A DNA stretch of 64,000 nucleotides from Limosilactobacillus oris (GCF_025311495.1 NZ_CP104398.1:1860001-1924000); one strand, 5' to 3'. Shown: positions 15,552 through 25,436, counted from the stretch's first letter. The notes: generated by a model not told the origin, from the sequence alone. A program made the numbers and translations.

Positions 15552-18076
15552 ATGAAGGAACATAAGAAACTGCATAAGCATGGAAAATTGTGGGTCACGG
15601 CCACGATTTTCGCCGTGACGTTGTGAATCCCAGTCGGTACCAGTCAAGCTCAGGCTGCCACTGACCCGGCAACGATCATGCCAGCTGTCCAGCAAGTCGG
15701 TCAAGCTACTACGGGTGGGGGTCAAAATGGGAGGGAGACCAACCAGCAACCTTCTGCCACTACACCTCAGCGGGATGCTAACCAGGGTACTGCTGTAGCC
15801 AGCCAGGCAACTACTGACCAGGCTAACATCAACCCGAATGACCATGCAACTATGGCTGGCTAGACCAGACGAAGCTGGACTCAGATGGTAGCCTGAACGT
15901 CAGTGGCTGGCACGCAACGAATGAATCGCAAGGCCGGCAGTACCACTACATCATTGCCTTTGATCCAATTCACCGGACGGAAATCGCACGGCAAGGTGTC
16001 ACCGAAACCGCTACCAAGCGTCCGGATGTTGCTCAAGTCCACCCGGTTGCTGGTGCTGCGCAGTCCGGCTTTAACGCCAGCTTTGATCTTAGCCAGCAAC
16101 TGGCAAATCTTAGTCAAGTTCAAATTATCAGTCGGTATACTGATGATCCTACTGGGAACGGTAATGCGGCGGACTACTGGTTTGCGCCAATCGTAATTGA
16201 CCGTGCCAATCGCGCGAGCCTTGATTTAGCTACCGCAATTGACGGCCAGCTAGTAGTAGCTGGTTGGCATGCTAGCAACGCGGCCGCGGGCAAGAATCAC
16301 CACTACGTGATCTTCTTTGACCGGACGATCAACAGTGAAATCGGGCGGGGTGAGGTCAAACCCATTGCACGTCCGGACGTCGCCAGAGCCGTTCCCGACG
16401 TTTACCATGCCGACCAATCTGGTTTTACAGCTAAAATTGCGTTAAATAAAGTTAACCTGAACCACCAGATTCAGATCATCAGCCGCTATAGTGCTAGTGC
16501 GGATGGCAACAGCGACTACCTGGATTACTGGTTTAACTCAATTACCGGTGCTAACCAAGTCAACCAGGGCTGGTTGGATAGCTTCAACCTCAGTGACGGT
16601 CAACGCTTGAGCTTTGCTGGTTGGCACGCTAGCGGTTTAGCACCGTTTGAGAATAACCACTTTGGAATCCTTTACGATTTGACGGCGAACTCTCAGGTCG
16701 CCGTTGTCAAGACAAGTCTGGCCAATCGCCCAGATATTGCCCGCTTGTTGCCAAACGTTCCAGAATCTGGACAGGCTGGCTTTAGCGGTCAAATTGATTT
16801 GGCGGGGCTAAACCTGCAACCTGGTCACCAGTACACGCTCGTCAGTCGGTATTCCACCAGTAACGACGGCAACGGTGGCGGTGGGCAGTATAGTGACTAC
16901 TGGTCACCGGCTTTTACGTTGAACCAACACGCTTTTTATATTGATGGCCTCCAGATGACCGAGCAGGGGCTGCGGGTCAATGGTTGGCTCGTCAGTGACC
17001 AATCGCTTACGAAGACTCATCCATACCTCATTGTCCTGAACAACGGCAAGGAAGTTAACCGGGCGGCGCTCACCTTCACCAGTCGGCCTGATGTTGCTAA
17101 GGCTTATGGTCAGGTTTATAACAGTGCTAACAGCGGCTTTTCGACCTTAGTCAAGTTAGACCCGGCCCAAGTCAATGGCAATATCCAGCTGATTCTTCGC
17201 TTCTCAGATGATCCAGCTGGTAATGGCAACTACGACGACCAGTACAGTCAAACTTATGCTTCGAACGCTGGCAATTTTGACGCCATCCAAGTTAATGCTA
17301 CCGGTATTTACGTCAGTGGTTGGCACGCTAGCAATCAGGCTGTTGGTAAGCCGTATCAGTATCTGATTTTTGTCGACCAAAATGGTCATGAATTATACCG
17401 GCAGGAGGTCTTAGACAAAAACCGCACCCGGGGAGATGTTGCCAAGGCAGAGCCGGCAATCTACAACAGTGGCAAGTCTGGTTACCAGCTTGGCTTCAAT
17501 ATTCCAAACCAGCTCAACCACCACATGGTGCGGATTATCCACCGGATTACCGACGACAAATACGGGAACGGCAACGCGGTCGACGAATGGTCCGGCTTAG
17601 TTTCCATCAATGCGATGCGGACACCGATCGACTACCGACAGCCGTCTGAATACTTTGACTACCCGAACTTGAGCCAGCTCAACAACTTCTGGATCCATGT
17701 CCGGATCGGCCAAAACCGGGTCTACCTGATGAACAACAATGACGTGGTTTACACAATGTACTGTACCGCTGGCTACTACCAAAACGGGGTCAGCACCACG
17801 CCCCTTGGAACCTACTACATCCAGGCCGAGCGGGGCAACAGCTTCTACAACGGTGCCTTGGGTGAGGGGGCTAACTACTGGACGTCCTTCCTTAACCACG
17901 GGGAATACCTCTTCCACACGGTTCCGACTGACCGCTGGGGCAACTACAAACCATACGAAGCCTCACAACTGGGCATCAACCAAGGTTCCCACGGCTGTAT
18001 CCGGCTCTCTGTTCCCGATGCCTACTGGATTATGCACAACGTTCCAACTGGCACCCGGGTTGTTATTGATAATTAA
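15552..18076 (+). pseudogene. Secreted L,D-transpeptidase with surface repeats, broken
   Basis: Starts MKEHKKLHKHGKLW, a KxYKxGKxW-type export signal, but the frame meets TGA at 15624-15626 inside the signal hydrophobic core. Reading through it, a second lesion near 15845 shifts the frame: adding one G in the CATGCAAC stretch would give D-H-G-N-Y-G-W-L-D, matching the repeat start in the gene at 18309. From 15854 the frame is open to 18076: four to five ~110-residue repeats (GWHASN, RPDVA, SGF, SRY, DYW landmarks), then a YkuD L,D-transpeptidase domain with SHGCIRLS (catalytic Cys). Product if intact: a ~840-residue wall enzyme forming 3-3 peptidoglycan cross-links or attaching proteins. Sequencing errors could mimic either lesion. 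Confidence 0.85.
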
Positions 18077-18099
18077 TTACTTTTACAGAGAGAGTGAAA

Positions 18100-18140
18100 A
18101 AAGCACCGAAAATCCACGCTGATTTTCGGTGCTTGTCTTT
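18100..18140 (+). terminator. Terminator
   Basis: AAGCACCGAAAATC / GATTTTCGGTGCTT, a perfect 14-bp stem with a six-base loop, then GTCTTTT. It ends the transpeptidase transcript. Confidence 0.85.
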
Positions 18141-18308
18141 TCGCCGCGCAGCCTATTTGGGAGTGGTCCAGTGTTTGAATTGCCAGCCTGCGACTACGCT
18201 GGGGTATCATTATCCATAAAACGGCTAAGAGACGGAGGTTATTCCCACTCCCATTTCGCTTGAACTCATAGTAAAATATTACAAGATTCACATGAGGGGG
18301 AGCATTTA

Positions 18309-20753
18309 ATGAACACTACGGTTGCTAAACTAATCGCTACGGCGGCGGTTACAACCTTTGGCTTGACGCTGATCACCACGGGCGCTCGGGCCGATGATGT
18401 TACCGTCAGTACGACAGCCAACCAGCCAACTACTATCCAGTCCACAACAACTAATCTAAATCTCTATTCCAAAAACTTGTCCCGGGTCCAGGCTACCCAG
18501 GCAATTAACTTTCCGGCCGGCTACACCCTCGACGCAGTTCGTAATGTCAATAGCCAGGCGGCGGCCAATGCCTTCGAGCAGACCGCCCAGCAGGGAATTT
18601 ACAATAATAACTACCAGTCCAACCGACTCGCGGCCACCCAGGCGGTTGACCTAAACAGCCTGACCGCTGACCAGGTCAGCCAGCTTAACCAGTACGGGCT
18701 TAACCTTGTCAACCGGGCCCGGGCTGAATTTGGCCTAGAGCCATTTACCCAGGATGCCGGAACCATTAACCAGGTACGAGCAATGGCCCTTGAGTACCAG
18801 TTTCGTGACGAGTCCCTCCTCAATGGTCACTGGCACGATTACGAAATCCTGCAGGGTCAGTCCGAAAACATCGCGGCCCATCAGGTTTATGTGGATAATA
18901 TTCCAAACCTGGCGGCGCGACCATTTGCCAGCGCGGTGGGAACCGACTTCGTGAACGTCAATGCAGTGCCGCTATTTACCATTAAGACGATGGATGACCT
19001 GCAAGCCTGTGTTTACTATGGCTTGATGGGGATGTTCTTCAACGACGCTGGCGACCTCTTCGGCCACGCCCAGAACTTCCTGACGGTCCAGCAGCCAATC
19101 ACGACCCTGGCCCTGTACCCATCCCTGACCTACGCGACGGGGAGGGGAACATGGTCAAACGGGATCCCATTTACTTTCCGGCTGGAAAATGTCGATATGC
19201 ACTATATCTGGACGACCGGGACCAACTATAACCGGGATGACTTCAGTAACCAGGGAACGGTCACTCCAGACTGGGACCGGACTGATAATGGCAACTACGC
19301 CTACTTGGATGGAGCCTTTATCACCAGTTCTGGTCAGCTCGTGGCGACTGGCTGGCACGCGACCAATGCCTCCCAGGGGCGCCCTTACCACTACCTGATT
19401 GCACTCGACCAGAATGGACACGAGCTTCAGCGGGTGATCACCAACCGGGTTGACCGTCCCGATGTTCAGCGAGCTCATAACGTCTATGACGCGGCCAAGG
19501 CAGGTTTTTCAACCAAGCTTGATCTGGCAAACCAGCTTGCTAATGTGACCAGTATCCGCTTGATCAGCCGGTATAGTGGTAGCGCGGATGGCAACAGCGA
19601 TTACGTAGATTATTGGTTTGCGCCGCTCTCGGTGGACCAGGGGAACTATGCCAATCTGGATGGTGCCACGGTGGTGGGTGACCAGCTCCAGCTCAGCGGT
19701 TGGCACGCCAGCAACCAAGCGTCTGGAAAGGCGTACCACTACATCATTATTTTGAATAATGGTCGCGAAGTGGGGCGGCGGTTGGTGTCAGCAGGTACCA
19801 ACCGGCCGGACGTGGCTAACGTTTACGGCCACATCGCTGGCGCTGGGCAGTCCGGCTTTAGTGTGAACTTTGACTTGGCCGCACTCAACTTTAATCAGCG
19901 GCTCCAGGTATTGAGTCGCTACACAGACGACCCCGCCGGCAACGGCAACGCTGTCGACTACTGGTTTACGCCGCTGACGGATGGCCAGTACAGTAACCAG
20001 GCTTACCTGGATAACTTTACAGTCGGCAATGGACGGCTGAAAATTGCTGGTTGGCACGCGAACGGGGTCAGCCGGTTTGAACAGCACCACTTCATCATCC
20101 TGTTCGATGTGACGGTGAACCGTCAGGTAGAATCGTACCTGGTTATCGCTGCCGCCCGGCCCGATGTTCAACGAGCTTACCCGGGAGTTGCCAACGCCGG
20201 GCAGTCTGGCTTTGAGCTAACCTTAAACCTGACGGAACTCAACCTGATTCCCGGGCACCGCTACGTGATTGTCAGCCGCTATTCTAGTAGTGCTGACGGC
20301 AACGGGAATGGTAACGGCAGCCAGTACACCGACTACTGGTTCACACCCCAGAAATTATTGTCACAGAAGGAAGCAGGGTACGTAGACCAGCACGTCCTTC
20401 GTCAGGCTAATGACCAAGCTAAGTTGACAGTTGCTGGCTGGCGGGTCACTAACTTGGCTCGTGGCTACCACACCCTGATCCTGTTCGATAACACGCGGGG
20501 CCGGGAGCTGGCCCGGCAGACGATTGCCGACACGCCAACAGGTTTGGCCCGGCCAGATATCATGCGGTTGTACGGACGGCAGTATCTGAATGCTGCGCAC
20601 GCCGGCTTTACAGGAACGATAACTTTACCAGTAGGGTGGCCGCAGGGGGATGACTATACGATAATTAGCCGTTATACCCCGACCCCCGATGCAAACCGTG
20701 ACTACGTGGATGTTTTCTACCACTTGGGAAGCTTACAATTTGAACAACTTTAA
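18309..20753 (+). CDS. Secreted CAP-domain protein with surface repeats
   Basis: An 814-residue exported protein. Signal peptide 1-29 (cleavage near ARA|DD). Residues about 110-290 hold a CAP/SCP-type domain (LVNRARAEFGLEPF, GHWHDYEILQGQSENIA, FGHAQNFL). Five ~110-residue repeats follow from about 330 (landmarks YLDG, GWHA(S/T)N, YHY(L/I)I, RPDV, SGF, SRY(S/T), DYWF). No LPXTG, LysM or lipobox is seen, so attachment would have to come from the repeats themselves, or the protein is released. GGGGAG precedes the ATG. The same repeats occupy the broken gene just upstream, so one probably arose by duplication and domain swap. Function unknown; a role in wall binding is my inference. Confidence 0.8.
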   Translation: MNTTVAKLIATAAVTTFGLTLITTGARADDVTVSTTANQPTTIQSTTTNLNLYSKNLSRVQATQAINFPAGYTLDAVRNVNSQAAANAFEQTAQQGIYNNNYQSNRLAATQAVDLNSLTADQVSQLNQYGLNLVNRARAEFGLEPFTQDAGTINQVRAMALEYQFRDESLLNGHWHDYEILQGQSENIAAHQVYVDNIPNLAARPFASAVGTDFVNVNAVPLFTIKTMDDLQACVYYGLMGMFFNDAGDLFGHAQNFLTVQQPITTLALYPSLTYATGRGTWSNGIPFTFRLENVDMHYIWTTGTNYNRDDFSNQGTVTPDWDRTDNGNYAYLDGAFITSSGQLVATGWHATNASQGRPYHYLIALDQNGHELQRVITNRVDRPDVQRAHNVYDAAKAGFSTKLDLANQLANVTSIRLISRYSGSADGNSDYVDYWFAPLSVDQGNYANLDGATVVGDQLQLSGWHASNQASGKAYHYIIILNNGREVGRRLVSAGTNRPDVANVYGHIAGAGQSGFSVNFDLAALNFNQRLQVLSRYTDDPAGNGNAVDYWFTPLTDGQYSNQAYLDNFTVGNGRLKIAGWHANGVSRFEQHHFIILFDVTVNRQVESYLVIAAARPDVQRAYPGVANAGQSGFELTLNLTELNLIPGHRYVIVSRYSSSADGNGNGNGSQYTDYWFTPQKLLSQKEAGYVDQHVLRQANDQAKLTVAGWRVTNLARGYHTLILFDNTRGRELARQTIADTPTGLARPDIMRLYGRQYLNAAHAGFTGTITLPVGWPQGDDYTIISRYTPTPDANRDYVDVFYHLGSLQFEQL

Positions 20754-20761
20754 TGGAACAC

Positions 20762-20798
20762 AAAAAGCCGCTCGAGAAAATTCCCGAGCGGCTTTTTG
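20762..20798. terminator. Bidirectional terminator
   Basis: AAAAAGCCGCTCG / CGAGCGGCTTTTT stem with A and T flanks, between the convergent CAP-protein and lipoprotein genes. Confidence 0.85.
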
Positions 20799-20823
20799 CG
20801 GAATGCTATTATTAGGTCACCGG

Positions 20824-21348
20824 TTAGTGGTGGCTAACAACCGCATTGCTTGGCAGTTGACCAGACCAGTCTTGGTATTGAACCTGTGAACTGCCCTTGG
20901 CAGTGTAACGATCCATCCCGTCGCTATCAACGTGGTGGGTAACACCCTGAGCGTCAGTCCAGCTGGCAACATCACCTAAGCCGAGTTGGATGTTTTGGTT
21001 TTCCTTCACGCTGCTGGATGATTCTTGGGCAGCCTTTGCAGGAGCAGCAACAGCACTGGCATTAGCACTTCTCGTGGAAGCAATAGTGCTGCTTGCTGCT
21101 TGGCTGCTAGCCTGCTTGGAAACCGTACTTGCGGAGCTGCTGTTATTCGAAGTTATCTTTTGTTCGCTAGTACTTTCCTTAGCTGCTGCCTTGTCGCTAG
21201 CTTTCTTATGGTTCTGCTTAACGACCTGGGCGCTTTGCGCTTCGTGACTCTTGTGGGTCGTAGTTGCACTATTGGCAGCGCAACCGCCTAACCCTAACGC
21301 AAGCATAACAACTAATGAACTCTTTAAGACCTTTTGATTTAACTTCAT
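20824..21348 (-). CDS. Lipoprotein A of a paralogous pair
   Basis: A 174-residue lipoprotein: signal SSLVVMLALGLGGC with a lipobox Cys near residue 22, a Ser/Ala/Lys-rich linker (about 30-120), and a short C-terminal module containing WTDAQGVTHHVDSDGMDRY. The start at 21348 has AAGGGG upstream; an ATG at 21399 has none. A second lipoprotein with the same signal and the WxDxQGxTHxVD motif lies at 22773-23462 across the AI-2E-family gene. The module has no known function that I recognise. Confidence 0.75.
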   Translation of the reverse strand: MKLNQKVLKSSLVVMLALGLGGCAANSATTTHKSHEAQSAQVVKQNHKKASDKAAAKESTSEQKITSNNSSSASTVSKQASSQAASSTIASTRSANASAVAAPAKAAQESSSSVKENQNIQLGLGDVASWTDAQGVTHHVDSDGMDRYTAKGSSQVQYQDWSGQLPSNAVVSHH

Positions 21349-21600
21349 AATAATAGCACCCCTTCCGCAATGTTTTTTAACATTGTTCTTTTCTTTCAAT
21401 AGTTATATTGTAACACGGTTGAAATATTTATGTAACCTTTTAGACAATAAAATGTCAATTTATTTCAAACTTAGTCATTTTTCGTAATAAATGTTTAATG
21501 AGCTGGTGATTACGACCAGAAAAGGGGACCTAAGCTATCTTTTCGGTGGTAAAAGGCTTACTATATTATACGAATGCTTAACGAGAAACGAGGAGAAAAC

Positions 21601-22716
21601 GTGAAAGAAAAATACTACCATTGGCTCTTTTGGCCGAGCCTACTACTGGTGATCGCGGCTCTGATTTGGGTGTGCACCAAGATCCAGTTTATTTTCCAGC
21701 CCTTTCTTACCTTTATTTCAGTAGTCTTTGTGCCATTGATTTTGTCGGGTTTTCTTTATTACATGCTCAACCCGATTTTGAAATTATTACTGAAAGTCCG
21801 TCTGGGTCGCTTTCGCCTTAACCGGGGCGTTGCTAGCTTGCTGCTGGTTTTAATGCTGATTTTGATTATCTGTGGCGGCCTGGCAATGTTGATTCCGCCA
21901 GTGGTCAAGGAAATTACGAGTCTGGTGGCCCACTTGCCACAGACGGCGAGCGGCTTGCAACGGCAGCTGAATGATACGATCCAGCATTCGCCTCTGAAAA
22001 ATATCGACCTGACGGCTTACTACCGGCAGTTTGATCACCAGCTTGCAAATTATGCCCAGGTGGTCCTCAAGGGTCTATCATCGCGGATTGGCGACGTCAT
22101 TAATGCGGTGACGAATATTACGGTTGTGACCATCACGGTGCCAGTAATGCTCTTCTATATGCTGAAGGATGGGTCCAAACTGGGGCCAAGCATCCAGAAG
22201 TGGCTATCACCGCACCACGCTAAGGAAGTCGACCAGCTGCTGGGGAAGATGAATGATACCCTGTCTTCCTACATTGCGGGGCAGGTAATTGAGTGCTTGT
22301 TTGTGGCCGTCTTTACCTCGCTGGGCTACCTGTTGATCCACCAGCCGTTGGCCCTGGTGCTCGGGATTGTTGCCGGTCTGTGCAACATTATTCCCTATAT
22401 CGGTCCTTATATTGGAATCGCGCCGGCACTCTTTGTGTCACTGACGATGGCTCCGCAGAAGCTGATTTTGGTTATCATTGTGGTTATTGTGGTCCAGCAA
22501 ATCGACGGGAACGTGATTTACCCGAATATTATCGGGAAGACGCTCCAAATTCACCCGTTGACAATCATCCTGCTCTTGCTTGCAGCGGGCCACATCGCGG
22601 GAATTGCGGGAATGATTCTCTGCATCCCGTTCTACGCCGTCCTCAAGACGATTGCGGAATACTTCTTTGATATTTACCGGATTGAACACCCGGTAAAGGA
22701 TGAAACAAAAGAATAA
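21601..22716 (+). CDS. AI-2E-family (PerM/YdbI-like) membrane protein
   Basis: A 371-residue protein with about eight hydrophobic helices (PF01594 type): two helix pairs at the N terminus (about 8-80), a long soluble segment (about 100-190), and the later conserved VTVPVMLFYMLKDG, LSSYIAGQVIEC, GLCNIIPYIGPYIG. Proteins of this family transport or efflux small molecules or ions; the AI-2 name is historical and should not be taken literally. GTG 21601 is chosen because GAGGAG lies five bases before it. A strong terminator follows at once, so it is monocistronic. Confidence 0.88.
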   Translation: MKEKYYHWLFWPSLLLVIAALIWVCTKIQFIFQPFLTFISVVFVPLILSGFLYYMLNPILKLLLKVRLGRFRLNRGVASLLLVLMLILIICGGLAMLIPPVVKEITSLVAHLPQTASGLQRQLNDTIQHSPLKNIDLTAYYRQFDHQLANYAQVVLKGLSSRIGDVINAVTNITVVTITVPVMLFYMLKDGSKLGPSIQKWLSPHHAKEVDQLLGKMNDTLSSYIAGQVIECLFVAVFTSLGYLLIHQPLALVLGIVAGLCNIIPYIGPYIGIAPALFVSLTMAPQKLILVIIVVIVVQQIDGNVIYPNIIGKTLQIHPLTIILLLLAAGHIAGIAGMILCIPFYAVLKTIAEYFFDIYRIEHPVKDETKE

Positions 22717-22718
22717 TA

Positions 22719-22762
22719 AAAGAAGCAGTTAGATGGACATTCCGTCTAACTGCTTCTTTATC
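22719..22762. terminator. Bidirectional terminator
   Basis: AAGAAGCAGTTAGA / TCTAACTGCTTCTT stem with an 11-base loop and T tails both ways; ends the AI-2E-family gene and, from the other side, the lipoprotein gene. Confidence 0.85.
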
Positions 22763-22772
22763 TTTAAATGGG

Positions 22773-23462
22773 TTAATTCATGCGGTTAACAACCCCGTGG
22801 TTCGGGTTGGCGTTAATCTGGTTGTCGAAGTTAACTACCCATTGGTAACCGCCATCATGGTAGTGGAGGTTGAATTCCCGACTATCATATTGAACAGCTT
22901 GGCCTGGAATCGGGTCATAGCGATATTCATTGGTAATCGTGCCATTGTTGTGGTTGATGATATCAGACATATCCCAATCAACGTTATGGGTCCGTCCTTG
23001 CTCATCGTTCCAAACCCAGTAGTAGAAAAACGGTGCCGGTAATTCTTGTTCGTCATTGTTATTAACTGCTTGCTGGGTGTTTTGTTCAGGCCGCACAAGC
23101 TGATTGCTTTGGTTAGCATTAGTTTGGCCTGCGACAGGAGCCTGGTTGCCGGAAGCTACCGCGTTGCTGTTAGCGAGTGCTGGATTAATAACGCTGGCTG
23201 GCTGATTTACGTTTGCATAGCTCGCGGGGGTCTCAATGGCCGCCTGGTTAGCAGTGGCCTGGTTGCTTTCCTGCTTAGTGCTTGGCTGGTCAGTGCTATC
23301 GTTAGCGGCTTTCTTATGGTTATTTGCTTTCGTGACCTTTGCGGAAGTTGGCTCGTGGCTAGTCTTATGCGTGCTGGCACTATTATTGGCCGCACAGCCA
23401 CCAAGTCCGAGTGCGAGTAATAATACTAATGAACTATTGATAATGGCTTTATTTAATCTCAT
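22773..23462 (-). CDS. Lipoprotein B of a paralogous pair
   Basis: A 229-residue lipoprotein with signal SSLVLLLALGLGGC, a Lys/Asn/Gln-rich linker and a C-terminal module WNDEQGRTHNVDWD matching lipoprotein A, extended by about 60 residues rich in Asn, Tyr and His. AAAGGGG precedes the ATG at 23462. Signal, linker composition and tail motif show common origin with the 20824 gene. Role unknown; position outside the membrane is supported by the lipobox. Confidence 0.75.
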   Translation of the reverse strand: MRLNKAIINSSLVLLLALGLGGCAANNSASTHKTSHEPTSAKVTKANNHKKAANDSTDQPSTKQESNQATANQAAIETPASYANVNQPASVINPALANSNAVASGNQAPVAGQTNANQSNQLVRPEQNTQQAVNNNDEQELPAPFFYYWVWNDEQGRTHNVDWDMSDIINHNNGTITNEYRYDPIPGQAVQYDSREFNLHYHDGGYQWVVNFDNQINANPNHGVVNRMN

Positions 23463-23644
23463 TATAAACACCCCTTTAACCGCAGGAGGCATTACTACTT
23501 CTTGTTTACACTATTATTGTAACATATCAGCAATTAAAATGTAATGTTTTTGTAATAAAAATCATAAAAAGAGAGAATACTAGCTCGGCTAGTTCACCAT
23601 CCTGTTTTCGCACGGGCACTGCGCTACGGTTTTCCTTTAAAATA

Positions 23645-23785
23645 AAAGAGGCTGGGAATTAACTCAACCTCTTTAATATTTTAAAGTTAGTAATGCCTCA
23701 GTGCAGCAAGCCTTCCTACAGGCTATCTGCGCGTCGACGGAGGTGGGACGACGAACTAGACAAGCTAGTTCTGTCCCACTCTCAT
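23645..23785 (+). repeat. Dispersed intergenic repeat, copy A
   Basis: Begins GAGGCTGGGAATTAACTC, which folds with CCTCTTT as a terminator-like hairpin, and ends with CGGAGGTGGGACGACGAA and a TAGACAAGCTA stem. Closely related copies lie at 42948, 48183, 50211, 58619 (reverse), 60547 (reverse) and 62731; a divergent segment lies at 25355. Confidence 0.8.
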
Positions 23786-23788
23786 ACT

Positions 23789-24505
23789 TTAATCTTCTTG
23801 ATTATCGACAATGACGTAGTTTCCAGTGATGAAGCGCTGGTCGCCAATTTGGTACCAGGTAATTTCGCCATTATCATCTAACTTACCGCTGATGCTGACC
23901 CGTTTACCATCGGGGATGGTCGCGACCTTTTTGCCATAGGGGGCGTCATAGACATCGATTTCCCGGTTCGGCAGGTAATCCACGGTTCCCTGAACGTTCT
24001 TTAGCGGTAGGATTGTTAACTGATCCGCCAGTGTGGAAGGCTGGTGATCATTATTTTGGTAGGGATTGGTGATGACGCGCATCCCCTGGTAGCGAACCCA
24101 CTGGTCGGCGCCCAGCTCGTACCAGGTGTCACCATTTTCGGTATTGACCCGGTGAAAGGCCTTAACAACAATTCCGGCGGGGAGGGGGATGTCAATTGGC
24201 AAGCCCTTGACGTTATCGTAGACCGTGGCTGCCTGGTCGATTTGCAGGTAGGTATCAACGGCTTCGACTTCCTGCCAGTTGTCCTTCCGATAATAGAACT
24301 TGACGTCCTTGCGCTGCATGTTAAAAGTGCCATCGGTCGCACCGTCGACGTCGACATAGCGGTAGCGGGGAAAGTTTTTCCGTTCAACGTGGTACTTGCA
24401 GCCGGCGACGCCCCGCATCAGTTGGGGGACCATTAAGTTCTCACCAGTGTCAATATCAAGGTAGTACACCCAAATTGGGTTGCCAGTTTTCAAAGGTTCT
24501 AACAC
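23789..24505 (-). CDS. Protein with MucBP-like and SH3-like segments, no signal peptide
   Basis: About 238 residues. The N-terminal 85 residues (VYYLDIDTGENLMVPQLMRGVAGCKYHVERK) resemble a MucBP repeat; two SH3-like segments follow (about 90-150, TVYDNVKGLPIDIPLPAGIVVKAFHRVNTENGDTWYELG, and about 170-238, IDVYDAPYGKKVATIPDGKRVSISGKLDDNGEITWYQIG). No secretion signal or anchor is visible, which is odd for wall-type domains. GAGGTGG lies before GTG 24505; a GTG at 24514 is the other possible start. It may be a fragment of a larger surface protein. Confidence 0.6.
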   Translation of the reverse strand: MLEPLKTGNPIWVYYLDIDTGENLMVPQLMRGVAGCKYHVERKNFPRYRYVDVDGATDGTFNMQRKDVKFYYRKDNWQEVEAVDTYLQIDQAATVYDNVKGLPIDIPLPAGIVVKAFHRVNTENGDTWYELGADQWVRYQGMRVITNPYQNNDHQPSTLADQLTILPLKNVQGTVDYLPNREIDVYDAPYGKKVATIPDGKRVSISGKLDDNGEITWYQIGDQRFITGNYVIVDNQED

Positions 24506-24644
24506 GATTCCCACCTCATTGTAAAAGATAATTAATTTAATTATACCGCATTTTGGCCCTTAGTCCCTGAGAAGTCAGAAACTAGCCAACTTTATTTCCG
24601 TTTGCTAAAATAGTTTCAGTAAATTTACAAAAGGGGATAACCAG

Positions 24645-25241
24645 ATGAAACGCCGCCAACAGATCCAGCGAAGCACCATTCGCTCAATTTTGATTGCGAT
24701 TATTATTTTACAAGACTTCGTACCATTTTTAGGGAACATTCCGGTTGGCCCACTGAGTATTACAACCATGCACGTAACCGTGATTATTGCGGCAATCGTG
24801 GTTGGACCGGTAGATGGTGCCATTATCGGCGGGGTCTGGGGAATTCTGACCTGGGTCCGGGCCTTCGTCGCACCGTCAAGCCCCCTGGCCCCCCTGGTCA
24901 TGATTAACCCCCTGGTTTCGGTGGTGCCGCGAATCATGATTGGGTTGGTAGCGGGTTACCTTTACCGTTGGCTGGCCCGCCTGAGTAAGCAGCCCCGGCT
25001 AGCGATGATTCTTGCGGGAATCGCTGGCAGCCTAACGAACACCGGCCTTGTCTTGGGAGCAATCGCAATCTTTTACCGGACTCCGGCTGTGGCACGGGCC
25101 TATGGAGTTAACGTTGCTCACTTGCTGCCTGCTCTTGAAACGATCATGGCGACGAATGGACTGGCTGAGCTAGTTTTTGCCGCTATCGTGGTGCCACTGG
25201 TTGCTTACCCGGTCTTGGAAGTGCGCCGGCGATTAGGATAG
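24645..25241 (+). CDS. ECF-transporter substrate-binding (S) component
   Basis: A 198-residue membrane protein with about six helices and a basic N terminus. PFLGNIPVGPLSITTMHVTVIIAAIVVG and NPLVSVVPRIMIGLVAGYLY are typical of the ECF vitamin S components; the pattern is closest to the pantothenate-type group in my judgement. It would work with the shared EcfA/A'/T module encoded elsewhere. GGGG precedes the ATG. No riboswitch was seen in the 130-base leader, so the substrate is unproved. Confidence 0.8.
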   Translation: MKRRQQIQRSTIRSILIAIIILQDFVPFLGNIPVGPLSITTMHVTVIIAAIVVGPVDGAIIGGVWGILTWVRAFVAPSSPLAPLVMINPLVSVVPRIMIGLVAGYLYRWLARLSKQPRLAMILAGIAGSLTNTGLVLGAIAIFYRTPAVARAYGVNVAHLLPALETIMATNGLAELVFAAIVVPLVAYPVLEVRRRLG

Positions 25242-25297
25242 GAAAAAGGGCTATGACATAAGTACTATTACTTAGATAAAAGACGAACAGCGCAGTA

Positions 25298-25349
25298 CAC
25301 AAAGGGGCTTCAGTGCTCGGTAAAGCCGAACGCTGAAGCCCTCTTTGTG
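25298..25349. terminator. Bidirectional terminator between ECF S gene and clpE
   Basis: CACAAAGGGGCTTCAG pairs with CTGAAGCCCTCTTTGTG around a 19-base loop. A long stem with A and T flanks that serves both converging genes. Confidence 0.75.
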
Positions 25350-25354
25350 CTTTC

Positions 25355-25436
25355 TAAAGACTAGCTGCGCGTCGACGGGGGCTCGAAAACGAAGCCGATT
25401 TCGACTTCTGTCTCGCTCCCTTGATTGAGCTAGTAT
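25355..25436. repeat. Divergent copy of the dispersed repeat
   Basis: Contains TGCGCGTCGACGGGGGCTCG and a GAAACGAAGCCGATTTCG-like stem, a variant of the second half of the repeat at 23645. It lies after clpE. Confidence 0.5.

Noticed and set aside
15678-16196. Two short plus-strand frames as separate genes
   Set aside because: The first is the piece of the broken transpeptidase gene between its two lesions; the second is an out-of-frame shadow over the same region.
21601-22716. Calling this an autoinducer-2 exporter
   Set aside because: The family name is historical; no AI-2 genes are nearby and the transported compound is unknown.
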